DNA from: Streptomyces antarcticus
GTDB taxonomy: Bacteria > Actinomycetota > Actinomycetes > Streptomycetales > Streptomycetaceae
NCBI RefSeq assembly: GCF_026627255.1
Contig: NZ_JAPNLM010000038.1
Coordinates: 1 to 53,945 of the forward strand
Direction: 5' to 3'
Length of the DNA: 53,945 bases
Shown here: piece after piece, positions 1-8,639 of the stretch
How the letters are laid out: each line of letters begins with the position of its first letter
How positions within the stretch are numbered: position 1 is the stretch's first letter
Position numbers and translations under genes: made by a program
Notes under the pieces: model-generated
What the model was told of the DNA's origin: nothing
Seen by the model: only the letters and a program-made list of their open reading frames with translations
Database searches by the model: none

Positions 1-96
1 TAAGGCTCCCAGTAGACGACTGGGTTGATAGGCCAGATGTGGAAGCCCGGTAACGGGTGAAGCTGACTGGTACTAATAGGCCGAGGGCTTGTCCTC
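1..96 (+). rRNA. rrl: 23S ribosomal RNA, 3' end only
   Basis: The first bases match the conserved 3' end of actinobacterial 23S rRNA, including the segment 'tggtactaataggccgagg' and the preceding helix 'gtggaagcccggtaacggg'. The gene is cut by the left window edge. The mature 3' end is approximate, placed just after 'ggcttgtcctca'. A 5S gene follows about 105 bases later, which is the normal bacterial order. The spacer between them holds an inverted repeat (agcaac/gttgct around 127-145) that may take part in rRNA processing. Confidence 0.95.
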
Positions 97-201
97 AGTT
101 GCTCGCGTCCACTGTGTTAGTTCTGAAGCAACGAACAGTTGCTGGTTTCTGGAGCTAGAACAAAAACTACAAAGTGTGCTTGTTCGCTCGAAACCGATAG
201 G

Positions 202-320
202 GTTTCGGTGGTCATAGCGTTAGGGAAACGCCCGGTTACATTTCGAACCCGGAAGCTAAGCCTTTCAGCGCCGATGGTACTGCAGGGGGGACCCTGTGGG
301 AGAGTAGGACGCCGCCGAAC
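202..320 (+). rRNA. rrf: 5S ribosomal RNA
   Basis: About 119 bases match the Streptomyces 5S rRNA pattern. The sequence begins 'gtttcggtggtcatagcg', carries the conserved 'ccgaacccggaagctaag'-type loop (here with 'tttcgaacccggaagc'), and ends with 'gggagagtaggacgccgcc' that pairs with the 5' end. It is the last gene of the rRNA operon and lies just upstream of a strong terminator. Exact ends may be off by a base or two. Confidence 0.95.
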
Positions 321-332
321 AATCTTTCAAAG

Positions 333-376
333 GACCCTTGGTCCAGCGTTCAACGCTGGACCAAGGGTCTTTTTGT
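333..376 (+). terminator. Intrinsic terminator of the rRNA operon
   Basis: A perfect 18-bp inverted repeat (arms 333-350 and 352-369) is followed directly by a T-rich run 'tttttgttttt'. It lies 12 bases after the 5S gene. Such a long perfect stem with a clear T tract is unusual for this GC-rich genome and fits an rRNA operon end. Confidence 0.93.
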
Positions 377-461
377 TTTTCCACATCTTTACGCCGAAGC
401 GCGGCCATGGGTTGGTTGCGCAAGAATGACTAGCGGTACCCCGAAGACAGGAGTCACACCC

Positions 462-3020
462 ATGTCCAACTCTCCCGACGATCGTCCGGAGCGCGAGCCT
501 CGGCGCAACGACGGCGGTGACAGGGGCGGCTACCGCGGGGGCCGTGACGACCGTGGCGGCGACCGACCCCCGTTCCGTCGTGACGACCGCGGTGGCCGTC
601 CGGCCGGCGGCGGCAGCGCCGGCGGCGGTTTCCGTCGTGACGACCGCAGTGGTGGGCGCCCCGCCTCGGGCGCCGGTGGCGGTGGGTTCCGTCGCGATGA
701 CCGTAGTGGTGGCGGGGACCGTCCGTCGTACCCGCGTCGTGACGATGACCGTGGTGGCCGTCCGTCCTCCAGCGGTGGCGGCGGTGGGTTCCGTCGTGAC
801 GACCGCAGTGGTGGTGGCGACCGTCCGAGCTTCCCGCGTCGTGACGACCGCGGTGGCGACCGTCCGTCCTACCCGCGTCGGGATGACCGTCCCTCCGGTG
901 GTGGCGGCGGTTTCCGTCGTGACGACCGTAGTGGTGGCGGGGACCGTCCGTCGTACCCGCGTCGTGACGATGACCGTGGTGGCCGTCCGTCCTCCGGTGG
1001 TGGCGGCGGTTTCCGTCGCGATGACCGTAGTGGTGGCGGGGACCGTCCGTCGTACCCGCGTCGTGACGATGACCGTGGTGGCCGTCCCTCCAGCGGTGGT
1101 GGCGGCGGCGGTTTCCGTCGTGACGACCGCAGTGGCGGTGGGGACCGTCCGAGCTTCCCGCGTCGTGACGACCGTGGTGGCGACCGTCCCTCGTACCCGC
1201 GTCGTGATGACGACCGCGGTGGGTTCCGCGGCGGCCGTGATGACCGCAGTGGTGGCGGGGACCGTCCGAGCTTCCCGCGTCGTGACGACCGCGGTGGCGA
1301 CCGTCCGTCCTACCCGCGTCGGGATGACCGTCCCTCCGGTGGTGGCGGCGGTTTCCGTCGTGACGACCGTAGCGGTGGTGGGGACCGTCCGAGCTTCCCG
1401 CGTCGTGACGACCGTGGTGGCGACCGTCCCTCGTACCCGCGTCGTGATGACGACCGCGGTGGGTTCCGCGGCGGCCGTGACGATCGCAGTGGTGGCGGGG
1501 ACCGTCCGTCGTACCCGCGTCGTGACGATGACCGTGGTGGCCGTCCGTCCTCCAGCGGTGGTGGCGACCGTCCCAGCTTCCCGCGTCGTGACGACCGTGG
1601 CGGGGACCGTCCGTCCTACCCGCGTCGGGATGACCGTCCCTCCGGTGGTGGCAGTGCCGGCGGTGGGTTCCGTCGCGATGACCGTAGTGGTGGCGGGGAC
1701 CGTCCGTCGTACCCGCGTCGTGACGATGACCGTGGTGGCCGTCCGTCCTCCAGCGGTGGTGGCGACCGTCCGAGCTTCCCGCGTCGTGACGACCGCGGTG
1801 GCGACCGTCCGTCGTACCCGCGTCGTGACGATGACCGTGGTGGCCGTCCGTCCTCCAGCGGTGGTGGCGACCGTCCGAGCTTCCCGCGTCGTGACGACCG
1901 CGGTGGCGACCGTCCGTCCTACCCGCGTCGGGATGACGACCGCGGTGGGTTCCGTGGTGGGCGTGACGATCGCGGTGGTGACCGTGGTGGCTACCGTGGT
2001 CGCGATGACCGTGGCGGCGACCGTGACTTCCGCTCCGACCGTGACCCGGTCAAGCGGCTCCCGATCGACGACGACGTCACCGGCTTCGAGATCGACTCCG
2101 ACGTGCGCCAGGAGCTGCTGAGCCTGCCCAAGGGGCTGGCCGAGGAGGTCTCCAAGAACCTGGTCATGGTCGCGCGCCTGATCGACGAGGACCCCGAGCG
2201 GGCGTACGCCTACTCGCGCATCGCCCTGCGTCTGGCCTCCCGCGTCGCCGCCGTCCGCGAGGCCGCCGGTTTCGCCGCGTACGCCACGCAGAAGTACAGC
2301 GAGGCGCTCGCCGAGTTCCGCGCCGCCAAGCGCATGACCGGCTCCGTCGAGCTGTGGCCCGTCATGGCCGACTGCGAGCGCGGCCTCGGCCGCCCCGAGC
2401 GGGCGCTGGCCATGGCCGGCGAGCCCGAGGTGCAGAAGCTGGACAAGGCCGGCCAGGTCGAGATGCGTCTGGTCGCCGCCGGTGCCCGCCGTGACCAGGG
2501 GCAGCTGGAAGCCGCCATCGTCACCCTGCAGAGCCCGGAGCTGGCCTCCAGCACCGTCCAGCCCTGGACGGCGCGCCTGCGGTACGCCTACGCCGACGCG
2601 CTGCTGGCGGCCGACCGCGAGGACGAGGCGCGCGAGTGGTTCGCCAAGACGCTCGAAGCGGACAAGGACGGGGCCACGGACGCCTCCGACCGCCTCGCGG
2701 AGCTCGACGGCGTCGAGTTCGTGGACGCGTCGGCCGAGGACGTCGATGTCGATGTCGACGACGAGGATGACGACGACGATGCCGAGGTCGCCGCGGCCGA
2801 GCGTGCCTCCGACGTCGCCGAGTACTACGACGAGGACGACGACGAGTACGAGCCGCAGGAGCGGCCCGCGGCCGCCGTCCGCGCCGATGACGAGGCCGAC
2901 GCCGACGCCGAAGCCGACGCTGAAGCCGATGACGAGCCCGACGACCGTGACGACGAGTTCGACGTCACCGACGAGGACGTCGCCACCGACGAGCCGGACG
3001 CGGACCGCGACAAGGCCTGA
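462..3020 (+). CDS. Giant Arg/Gly/Asp repeat protein with C-terminal helical (TPR-like) domain and acidic tail
   Basis: The 852-residue protein has three parts. Residues 1 to about 525 are a low-complexity repeat built from units such as RRDDRGGDRPSYPRRDD, with about nineteen PS[YF]PRRDD copies separated by Gly/Ser stretches. Residues about 527-750 are an alpha-helical region (RLIDEDPERAYAYSRIALR..., ALAEFRAAKRMTG) that looks like tetratricopeptide repeats. The last hundred residues are almost all Asp/Glu/Ala. No enzymatic motif or signal peptide is visible. The ATG was chosen over an earlier in-frame ATG (426) because 'caggag' sits 8 bases upstream. Basic RGG/RDDR repeats often bind RNA and phase-separate, so an RNA or ribosome-linked role is possible; this is inference. 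The repeats keep a second frame open over about 1.6 kb, which is not a gene. Confidence 0.9.
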   Translation: MSNSPDDRPEREPRRNDGGDRGGYRGGRDDRGGDRPPFRRDDRGGRPAGGGSAGGGFRRDDRSGGRPASGAGGGGFRRDDRSGGGDRPSYPRRDDDRGGRPSSSGGGGGFRRDDRSGGGDRPSFPRRDDRGGDRPSYPRRDDRPSGGGGGFRRDDRSGGGDRPSYPRRDDDRGGRPSSGGGGGFRRDDRSGGGDRPSYPRRDDDRGGRPSSGGGGGGFRRDDRSGGGDRPSFPRRDDRGGDRPSYPRRDDDRGGFRGGRDDRSGGGDRPSFPRRDDRGGDRPSYPRRDDRPSGGGGGFRRDDRSGGGDRPSFPRRDDRGGDRPSYPRRDDDRGGFRGGRDDRSGGGDRPSYPRRDDDRGGRPSSSGGGDRPSFPRRDDRGGDRPSYPRRDDRPSGGGSAGGGFRRDDRSGGGDRPSYPRRDDDRGGRPSSSGGGDRPSFPRRDDRGGDRPSYPRRDDDRGGRPSSSGGGDRPSFPRRDDRGGDRPSYPRRDDDRGGFRGGRDDRGGDRGGYRGRDDRGGDRDFRSDRDPVKRLPIDDDVTGFEIDSDVRQELLSLPKGLAEEVSKNLVMVARLIDEDPERAYAYSRIALRLASRVAAVREAAGFAAYATQKYSEALAEFRAAKRMTGSVELWPVMADCERGLGRPERALAMAGEPEVQKLDKAGQVEMRLVAAGARRDQGQLEAAIVTLQSPELASSTVQPWTARLRYAYADALLAADREDEAREWFAKTLEADKDGATDASDRLAELDGVEFVDASAEDVDVDVDDEDDDDDAEVAAAERASDVAEYYDEDDDEYEPQERPAAAVRADDEADADAEADAEADDEPDDRDDEFDVTDEDVATDEPDADRDKA

Positions 3021-3031
3021 GGTCTGACGTG

Positions 3032-3067
3032 AGAAGGGCGGTACCCCGGCCGGGGTACCGCCCTTCT
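3032..3067. terminator. Bidirectional hairpin terminator between convergent genes
   Basis: A perfect 36-base palindrome (two 18-base arms, no loop; centre 'cggccg') lies between the stop of the repeat protein and the stop of the DUF1015 gene. Both strands end the stem with 'cttct', so it can serve both genes. Confidence 0.85.
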
Positions 3068-3093
3068 GCGTCTCCGGGGTTCGAAGGCGCGTG

Positions 3094-4365
3094 TCAGGTC
3101 AGGCCGCGCAGGACCAGCCCCGTCGCCGGCTTCGGGCCGAAGGAGGTCGACTTGCGGGGCATCGTCACGCCCTGGCGGGCCAGGTTCCGTACGACGTCCT
3201 CCCGGACCGGGTGCAGCAGGACCGCGGTGCCGCCGTGGCGTTCCGCCATGGCCACCGTCGACGGGGTGTCATGTATGTACGTGATGTGCTCCGGGGTGTC
3301 CGGGACGTTCCACATGGCGTCGAGCAGTGTGGCGTGCAGCACGGTCGCGTCCAGCCGGCGCCAGGCCTCCGGGCGGTCGTGGCGGACCGTACGGTCGAGG
3401 AGCGCCTGGTCGGGGTCGGTGACCAGGTGGAAGCGGCCGTCGCCGGTGAGCAGGAAGGCGTTGCCGCGCTCCGAGGCGTCCGCCAGGGCCTCCAGGGCGA
3501 GCGGGAGCGGCCCGTCGACCGTGCGCACCCGGAAGAGGCCGTCGAGCGCCGCGAGGGCGTCGGCGACCGGCAGGCGGCGCAGCATCCGGTGGATGGCGCG
3601 GACCTCCAGGGGGTAGCGGACGGTGTCCACCAGGAGGACCAGGCCGAAGTCCCACGGCGACGGGGAGCCGTGCTCCTGCTGGAGGCGCAGGTAGGTCGCC
3701 CAGCGGTGGTGGCCGTCGGCGATCAGGGCCTGGCGGTGGCCCAGGTCGGCGGTGACGGCCGCCAGCTCGTCCGGGTCGGTGATGGCCCACAGGCGGTGCT
3801 GGAAACCGTCCTCGGTCGTCGTGGACAGGAGGGGCGCACGCCCCGCCGTCCGCTCGACGACCGCCGTCGCGCCCGCGCGGGGGTCGTCGCCCCGGTAGGT
3901 CAGCAGGAGCGGTTCGAGGTTCGCCGAGGTGGCCCGCATCAGGCCGGCGCGGTCGGTGACGACGTCCGGCATGACGTCCTCGTGCGGGAGGACGATGCCC
4001 GCGTCGGCGGCGGACAGGGCGAGGGCGCCGATGATGCCGCGCTGGAGCAGCCCGGCCCTGCGCTGCTCGTACACGTACAGGGCGGGCTCGGGGTCGGCGC
4101 TGAGGACGCCCTCGGCGAGCCAGTCGTGGAGGGTGCGCGCGGCCTGTTCGTTGCGGGCGGCCGGGGTACCGGCCTGGGGCAGGATCAGGCGCACGATGTT
4201 GTGCGGATCGGCGGACTCGAGGTGATCGACTCCGTCCGGGCGTACGACCACGTCGTACGGGGGTGAGGTGACGGCGGCGAGGCTGCCGACCCGCTCCGGA
4301 ACGTAGCGCAGGCCGTGGAACGGGATCAGACGAAGCCCGTGGTCAGCGGTGCCAGGTGTGGTCAT
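3094..4365 (-). CDS. DUF1015 family protein
   Basis: The 423-residue protein has the family's features: an N-terminal 'LIPFHGLRYVPERVGSLAAV' segment followed by 'SPPYDVV', and a central 'ADGHHRWATYLRLQ' motif. The length is normal for DUF1015. Members are soluble and resemble ParB/sulfiredoxin-fold proteins, and their function is unknown. The start is the ATG that gives MTTPGTADHGLRLIPFHG. No good ribosome binding site precedes it, so it may be leaderless. It is divergent from the HAD phosphatase gene, with about 90 bases between the two starts, and converges on the repeat-protein gene across a shared terminator. Confidence 0.88.
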   Translation of the reverse strand: MTTPGTADHGLRLIPFHGLRYVPERVGSLAAVTSPPYDVVVRPDGVDHLESADPHNIVRLILPQAGTPAARNEQAARTLHDWLAEGVLSADPEPALYVYEQRRAGLLQRGIIGALALSAADAGIVLPHEDVMPDVVTDRAGLMRATSANLEPLLLTYRGDDPRAGATAVVERTAGRAPLLSTTTEDGFQHRLWAITDPDELAAVTADLGHRQALIADGHHRWATYLRLQQEHGSPSPWDFGLVLLVDTVRYPLEVRAIHRMLRRLPVADALAALDGLFRVRTVDGPLPLALEALADASERGNAFLLTGDGRFHLVTDPDQALLDRTVRHDRPEAWRRLDATVLHATLLDAMWNVPDTPEHITYIHDTPSTVAMAERHGGTAVLLHPVREDVVRNLARQGVTMPRKSTSFGPKPATGLVLRGLT

Positions 4366-4453
4366 TGGTGCATGGTAAGACCCGTCTCGCGATGCGGGAT
4401 GATCGGGGGTGACCGAGGAATCACACAGATCGAACACATCGGGAGCGGACAGG

Positions 4454-5551
4454 ATGACCAGCGTGAGCAGGAACAGTCCCGGGGCGAGCGACCGGAGTCT
4501 GCACCAGGCGTACGACACGGCCCTGCTCGACCTCGACGGGGTGGTGTACGCGGGCGGGCAGGCCATCGCACACGCCGTGGAGTCCCTCGCCGCCGCCCGG
4601 GCCGACGGGATGCACCTCGCGTACGTCACCAACAACGCCCTGCGGACGCCGGACGCGGTCGCCGAACACCTGGGCGAGCTGGGCATCCCCACCGAGGCGG
4701 ACGAGGTGATCACCTCGGCGCAGGCGGTGGCCCGGCTGATCTCGGAGCAGGTGGAGCCGGGGTCGAAGGTGCTGGTGATCGGCGGCGAGGGGCTGCGGGT
4801 CGCCCTGCGCGAGCGCGGGCTGGTGCCGGTGGAGTCCTCCGACGAGGAGGGTCTCGCGGCGGTCGTCCAGGGGTACGGGGGCCCGGAGCTGCAGTGGTCG
4901 CGGTTCGCCGAGGCGGCCTACGCGGTCAACCGCGGGGTGCCGTGGTTCGCGTCCAACACCGACCTGACGATCCCCGGGGCACGCGGGATCGGGCCGGGCA
5001 ACGGGGCGGCGGTGGAGGTCGTACGGATCGCCACCGGCGCCGAGCCGCAGGTGGCGGGCAAGCCGCTGCCCCCGATGCACCGCGAGACCGTGCTGCGGAC
5101 CGGGGCGAAGCGGCCGCTGGTGGTCGGGGACCGGCTGGACACCGACATCGAGGGCGCGTTCAACGGGGACGTGGACTCGCTCCTGGTGCTGACCGGGGTG
5201 ACGGACGCCGCGCAGCTGCTGCGGGCCGAGCCCCGGCACCGGCCGACGTACGTGGACCGGGACCTGCGCGGCCTGCTGACCGGACAGCCGGAGGTCACCG
5301 GGGACGACGGCGCGTGGCGCTGCGGCGACTGGGTCTGCGCGGCGGGAGCCGACGTGCTGGAGCTGCGGACCGTCCGTGAGGCCGGCGGGCCGGAGGAACA
5401 GGGCGGGCCCGAGGAACTGGGCGGATCCGGGGAGCCGGACGGGGATCCGATCGACGGGCTGCGGGCGCTGTGCGCGGCGGCCTGGAGCGCGGCCGGGGAC
5501 GGGTCCTGCACGCTCGACGCGGAGAAGGCGCTGGCCCGGCTGGGCCTCTGA
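4454..5551 (+). CDS. HAD-superfamily IIA hydrolase (NagD / p-nitrophenyl phosphatase-like)
   Basis: The protein carries the HAD motif I DLDGVVY (Asp26 nucleophile, Asp28), motif II in 'YVTNNALRTP', and the motif III/IV region 'VVGDRLDTDIEGAFNGDVDS'. This is the C2-cap layout of the NagD/PGP group, which removes phosphate from small sugar or glycolytic phosphates. The exact substrate cannot be read. The ATG is preferred because GGGAG lies 8 bases upstream; an in-frame GTG 45 bases earlier has no suitable binding site. After the HAD core there is a Gly/Glu-rich low-complexity segment and a short helical tail, giving 365 residues, longer than a typical NagD. It is divergent from DUF1015. Confidence 0.88.
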   Translation: MTSVSRNSPGASDRSLHQAYDTALLDLDGVVYAGGQAIAHAVESLAAARADGMHLAYVTNNALRTPDAVAEHLGELGIPTEADEVITSAQAVARLISEQVEPGSKVLVIGGEGLRVALRERGLVPVESSDEEGLAAVVQGYGGPELQWSRFAEAAYAVNRGVPWFASNTDLTIPGARGIGPGNGAAVEVVRIATGAEPQVAGKPLPPMHRETVLRTGAKRPLVVGDRLDTDIEGAFNGDVDSLLVLTGVTDAAQLLRAEPRHRPTYVDRDLRGLLTGQPEVTGDDGAWRCGDWVCAAGADVLELRTVREAGGPEEQGGPEELGGSGEPDGDPIDGLRALCAAAWSAAGDGSCTLDAEKALARLGL

Positions 5552-5563
5552 ACGGTGAGGGAG

Positions 5564-5582
5564 GCAGGGTAGGCTAACCTAA
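5564..5582 (+). promoter_or_regulatory. Iron box (DmdR1/DtxR-type operator)
   Basis: The 19-mer 'gcagggtaggctaacctaa' matches the actinobacterial iron box TTAGGTTAGGCTAACCTAA at 16 of 19 positions. It ends 5 bases before the GTG of the first permease gene. Iron-loaded DmdR1/DtxR should repress this operon. The very short distance suggests that the transcript is leaderless or nearly so. Confidence 0.85.
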
Positions 5583-5587
5583 CTCGC

Positions 5588-6652
5588 GTGTTGGTCGAGA
5601 GTCCCCCAGAACCAGAACCGGGCCGCGCGGCGAGCGGGCAGGCCGCCGCCGCGGCCCGTCCGCGCCACGGCGCCCGCGCCGCCGGCCTGCTGGCCGCCCT
5701 CGTGGTGCTGGCGCTGATCGCGGTGGTGAGCATCGCGGTGGGCGCCCGGCAGATGCCCCTCGACGAGGTCTGGCACGGCCTCTTCCACTTCACGGGGACG
5801 CCCTCCGACGTGGTGGTCCGGGACCTGCGGGTCCCGCGCACGGTGCTCGGGCTGATGGTCGGGCTGGCGCTGGGCCTGTCGGGCGCGGTGATGCAGGCGC
5901 TGACCCGCAACCCGCTGGCCGAGCCCGGCATCCTCGGCGTGAACGCCGGCGCCGCGGCCGCCGTGGTCTCCGCGATCAGCTTCTTCGGCGCGAGCTCCCT
6001 CGACGAGTTCGTGTGGTGGGCCTTCCTCGGCGCCGCCGCCGTCTCCGTCCTCGTGTACGTACTCGGCGGGAGCCGCAGCGCGACCCCGGTGCGCCTCGCG
6101 CTCGCCGGTACGGCGGCCAGTGCGGCGCTCGTCGGCTACATCAACGCCGTACAGCTGATGGACAGCAAGGCGCTGGACAAGCTGCGCTTCTGGACGGTGG
6201 GTTCGCTGGCCTCGGCGAACGCGGACACCGTCCGGCAGGTGGCGCCCTTCCTGCTCGTCGGCGCCGTCGTCGCGCTGACCCTGGGGCGGCCGCTGAACGC
6301 GATGGCGATGGGCGACGACACCGCGCGGGCGCTCGGGGCCAGCCTGACGCGGACCCGGATCGCGGCGATGGCCGCCATCACCCTGCTCTGCGGTGCGGCG
6401 ACGGCGGCCTGCGGGCCCATCGCGTTCGTCGGCCTCATGGTCCCGCACCTCGTACGGGCCTTCACCGGCCCCGACATGCGCTGGGTGCTCGCCTACTCGG
6501 CCGTCCTGTCGCCCGTGCTGCTGCTCGGCGCCGACGTCTTCGGCCGGGTGATCACCCGGCCCGCGGAACTCCAGGTCGGCATCGTGACCGCGCTCATCGG
6601 CGGCCCCGTCTTCATCCACCTCGTCCGGCGCAAGAGGATGGCCCAGCTGTGA
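5588..6652 (+). CDS. FecCD-family siderophore ABC transporter permease (first subunit)
   Basis: The 354-residue polytopic membrane protein has the FecCD signature around 'NPLAEPGILGVNAGAA' and the later coupling segment 'MAMGDDTARALGASLTRTR'. Members form the membrane channel of ABC importers for ferric siderophores, haem or cobalamin. The GTG start sits 5 bases after an iron box, so the first 30 or so residues (Pro/Ala/Arg-rich) are a cytoplasmic extension before the first helix. The stop overlaps the start of the next permease by 4 bases. Iron control and neighbours support ferric-siderophore import; the particular siderophore cannot be told. Confidence 0.92.
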   Translation: MLVESPPEPEPGRAASGQAAAAARPRHGARAAGLLAALVVLALIAVVSIAVGARQMPLDEVWHGLFHFTGTPSDVVVRDLRVPRTVLGLMVGLALGLSGAVMQALTRNPLAEPGILGVNAGAAAAVVSAISFFGASSLDEFVWWAFLGAAAVSVLVYVLGGSRSATPVRLALAGTAASAALVGYINAVQLMDSKALDKLRFWTVGSLASANADTVRQVAPFLLVGAVVALTLGRPLNAMAMGDDTARALGASLTRTRIAAMAAITLLCGAATAACGPIAFVGLMVPHLVRAFTGPDMRWVLAYSAVLSPVLLLGADVFGRVITRPAELQVGIVTALIGGPVFIHLVRRKRMAQL

Positions 6653-7722
6653 CCGCGAAGCTCCCGACCGACCAGCCCGTTCGGTCGGCGGGGCCCCGTG
6701 CGGTGCGGTCGCCCGGCGGGATGTCGCTGCGGGTCGACCGGCGGGCGGTGTCCGTCGCGGTACTGCTCACCGCCTCGGCCTTCGTCCTGGCGGTCCTGCT
6801 CATCGGCACCGGCGACTTCCCGATCGCGCCGTGGGACGTCGTACGGACCGTGCTGGGCAACGGCAGCCCGGCTGACGACTTCATCGTCAACGACCTGCGG
6901 ATGCCGCGCGTGCTGGTCGCGCTGCTCGTGGGCGCCGCCCTCGGCATGTCCGGGGCCGTCTTCCAGTCGGTGTCCCGCAACCCGCTCGGCTCGCCCGACC
7001 TGCTCGGCTTCGGGTACGGCTCGGCGGTCGGCGCGCTCGTCGTCATCATCCTGTTCAACGGCAGCGCCGGTGCGGTGGCCGTCGGCGCCCTGGTCGGCGG
7101 CCTGCTGGCCGGCATCGCCGTCTACCTGCTGGCGTACAAGAAGGGCATCCAGGGCTACCGGCTGGTCCTGGTCGGCATCGGCGCCTCCGCCGTGCTCGTC
7201 GCCGTCATCCAGTACCTGATCACCAAGGCCCAGCTGGTCGAGGCCAGCCGCGCGCTGGTCTGGCTGACCGGATCGCTGGCCGGCCGGGACTGGGCGCAGG
7301 TGTGGCCGCTGCTCGCGGTGTGCGCCGTGCTGTTCCCGGTGATCCTCGGACACGGCCGGGCCCTGCGGATGATGGAGATGGGCGACGACGCCGCGTACGC
7401 GCTGGGCGTACCGGTGGAGCGGACCCGGCTGCTGCTGATGCTGGCGGCGATCCTGCTCACCACCGCGGCGAGCGCGGCGGCCGGGCCGATCAGCTTCATC
7501 GCGCTGGCCGCGCCGCAGCTGGCCCGGCGGCTCACGCGTTCGCCCGGGGGGAACCTGCTGACGGCCGGGCTGATGGGCTCCGTACTGCTGCTGGTGTCCG
7601 ACTGGGCCTCGCAGCGCGCCTTCGGCGCCGACCAGCTGCCGGTGGGCGTGGTGACCGGGCTGGTCGGCGGCGTCTACCTGCTCTGGCTGCTCGTCACCGA
7701 ACGCAAGGCGGGACGTATATGA
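6649..7722 (+). CDS. FecCD-family siderophore ABC transporter permease (second subunit)
   Basis: This 357-residue permease is homologous to the upstream gene and carries 'NPLGSPDLLGFGYGSAVG' and 'MMEMGDDAAYALGVPVERTR', the EAA-like coupling loop that contacts the ATPase. The two permeases probably form a heterodimer, as in FepD/FepG. The GTG start is chosen because it overlaps the previous stop (GTGA), which implies translational coupling. An in-frame ATG 72 bases later would still keep every membrane segment. The stop overlaps the ATPase start. Confidence 0.92.
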   Translation: MTAKLPTDQPVRSAGPRAVRSPGGMSLRVDRRAVSVAVLLTASAFVLAVLLIGTGDFPIAPWDVVRTVLGNGSPADDFIVNDLRMPRVLVALLVGAALGMSGAVFQSVSRNPLGSPDLLGFGYGSAVGALVVIILFNGSAGAVAVGALVGGLLAGIAVYLLAYKKGIQGYRLVLVGIGASAVLVAVIQYLITKAQLVEASRALVWLTGSLAGRDWAQVWPLLAVCAVLFPVILGHGRALRMMEMGDDAAYALGVPVERTRLLLMLAAILLTTAASAAAGPISFIALAAPQLARRLTRSPGGNLLTAGLMGSVLLLVSDWASQRAFGADQLPVGVVTGLVGGVYLLWLLVTERKAGRI

Positions 7723-8639
7723 CCGCGACAACCAGGAACGTGAGGAGTGGGCAAGTGCAGCGGCTGACCGCGGAGAACGTGACCCTCGGCTACGACCAGC
7801 GGGTCATCGCCGAGAACCTGTCGGTGGAGATCCCCGACCACTCCTTCACGGTGATCGTCGGCCCCAACGCCTGCGGCAAGTCCACGCTGCTGCGCGCCCT
7901 GTCGCGGATGCTGAAGCCGTCGGCCGGCCGGGTGCTGCTCGACGGGCAGGCCATCGGGTCGATGCCGGCCAAGAAGGTGGCCAAGACGCTGGGCCTGCTG
8001 CCGCAGTCCTCGATCGCGCCGGACGGGATCACCGTGGCCGACCTGGTCGCGCGCGGCCGGTACCCGCACCAGGGGCTGCTGCGGCAGTGGTCGCCCGAGG
8101 ACGAGCGGATCGTGGTCGAGTCGATGACGTCGACCGGGGTGGCCGAACTCGCCGACCGCTCCGTCGACGAGCTGTCCGGCGGGCAGCGGCAGCGCGTGTG
8201 GATCGCGATGGCGCTGGCCCAGCAGACGCCGCTGCTGCTGCTCGACGAGCCGACGACCTTCCTGGACATCCAGCACCAGCTCGACGTGCTGGACCTGTGC
8301 GCCGAACTGCACGAGAACCAGGGGCGCACCCTGGTCGCCGTCCTGCACGACCTCAACCACGCCGCCCGCTACGCCACCTACCTGATCGCGATGCGCGCCG
8401 GGGAGGTCGTCGCCGAGGGGCCGCCGGCCGAGGTGGTCACCGCCGAGCTGGTGGAGCGGGTGTTCGGGCTGAACTGCCAGGTCATCGACGACCCCGCGAC
8501 GGGCACGCCGCTGGTGATCCCGGCGGCGCGCAGGGCCCGTACGAAGGCCCGCGCGGCGGCGACGGCGGTTCAGGGGCTTGACGGGCTTTGGGGGCCCGGA
8601 TCACAGGGGGCCGCGGCGGGCCTCAGAGCAGGCTCTTGA
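7719..8639 (+). CDS. FecE-family siderophore ABC transporter ATP-binding protein
   Basis: All ABC ATPase motifs are present: Walker A GPNACGKST (residues 48-56), Q-loop region 'LLPQSSIAP', signature LSGGQRQRVW, Walker B LLLLDEPTTFLD and the switch His in VLHDLNHA. This is the cytoplasmic motor for the two permeases upstream, coupled to them by an ATGA overlap. The last 30 residues are a low-complexity Ala/Arg/Gly tail that runs 17 bases past the stop of the convergent SCP2 gene. No solute-binding protein gene is in the window, so the transporter must borrow one encoded elsewhere. Confidence 0.93.
   Translation: MTATTRNVRSGQVQRLTAENVTLGYDQRVIAENLSVEIPDHSFTVIVGPNACGKSTLLRALSRMLKPSAGRVLLDGQAIGSMPAKKVAKTLGLLPQSSIAPDGITVADLVARGRYPHQGLLRQWSPEDERIVVESMTSTGVAELADRSVDELSGGQRQRVWIAMALAQQTPLLLLDEPTTFLDIQHQLDVLDLCAELHENQGRTLVAVLHDLNHAARYATYLIAMRAGEVVAEGPPAEVVTAELVERVFGLNCQVIDDPATGTPLVIPAARRARTKARAAATAVQGLDGLWGPGSQGAAAGLRAGS

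Noticed and set aside
139..429. Open frame of 96 codons over the rRNA spacer, 5S and terminator
   Set aside because: It covers the whole 5S gene and the terminator stem and has no binding site; rRNA genes explain the sequence.
462..2030. Repeats considered as a CRISPR or other array
   Set aside because: Units are contiguous, in frame and encode protein repeats; no unique spacers.
517..2121. Second long frame inside the repeat gene (534 codons, Val/Thr/Arg-rich)
   Set aside because: It is the +1 reading of the same tandem repeats; the Arg/Gly/Asp frame has a binding site, a conserved helical end and proper codon bias.
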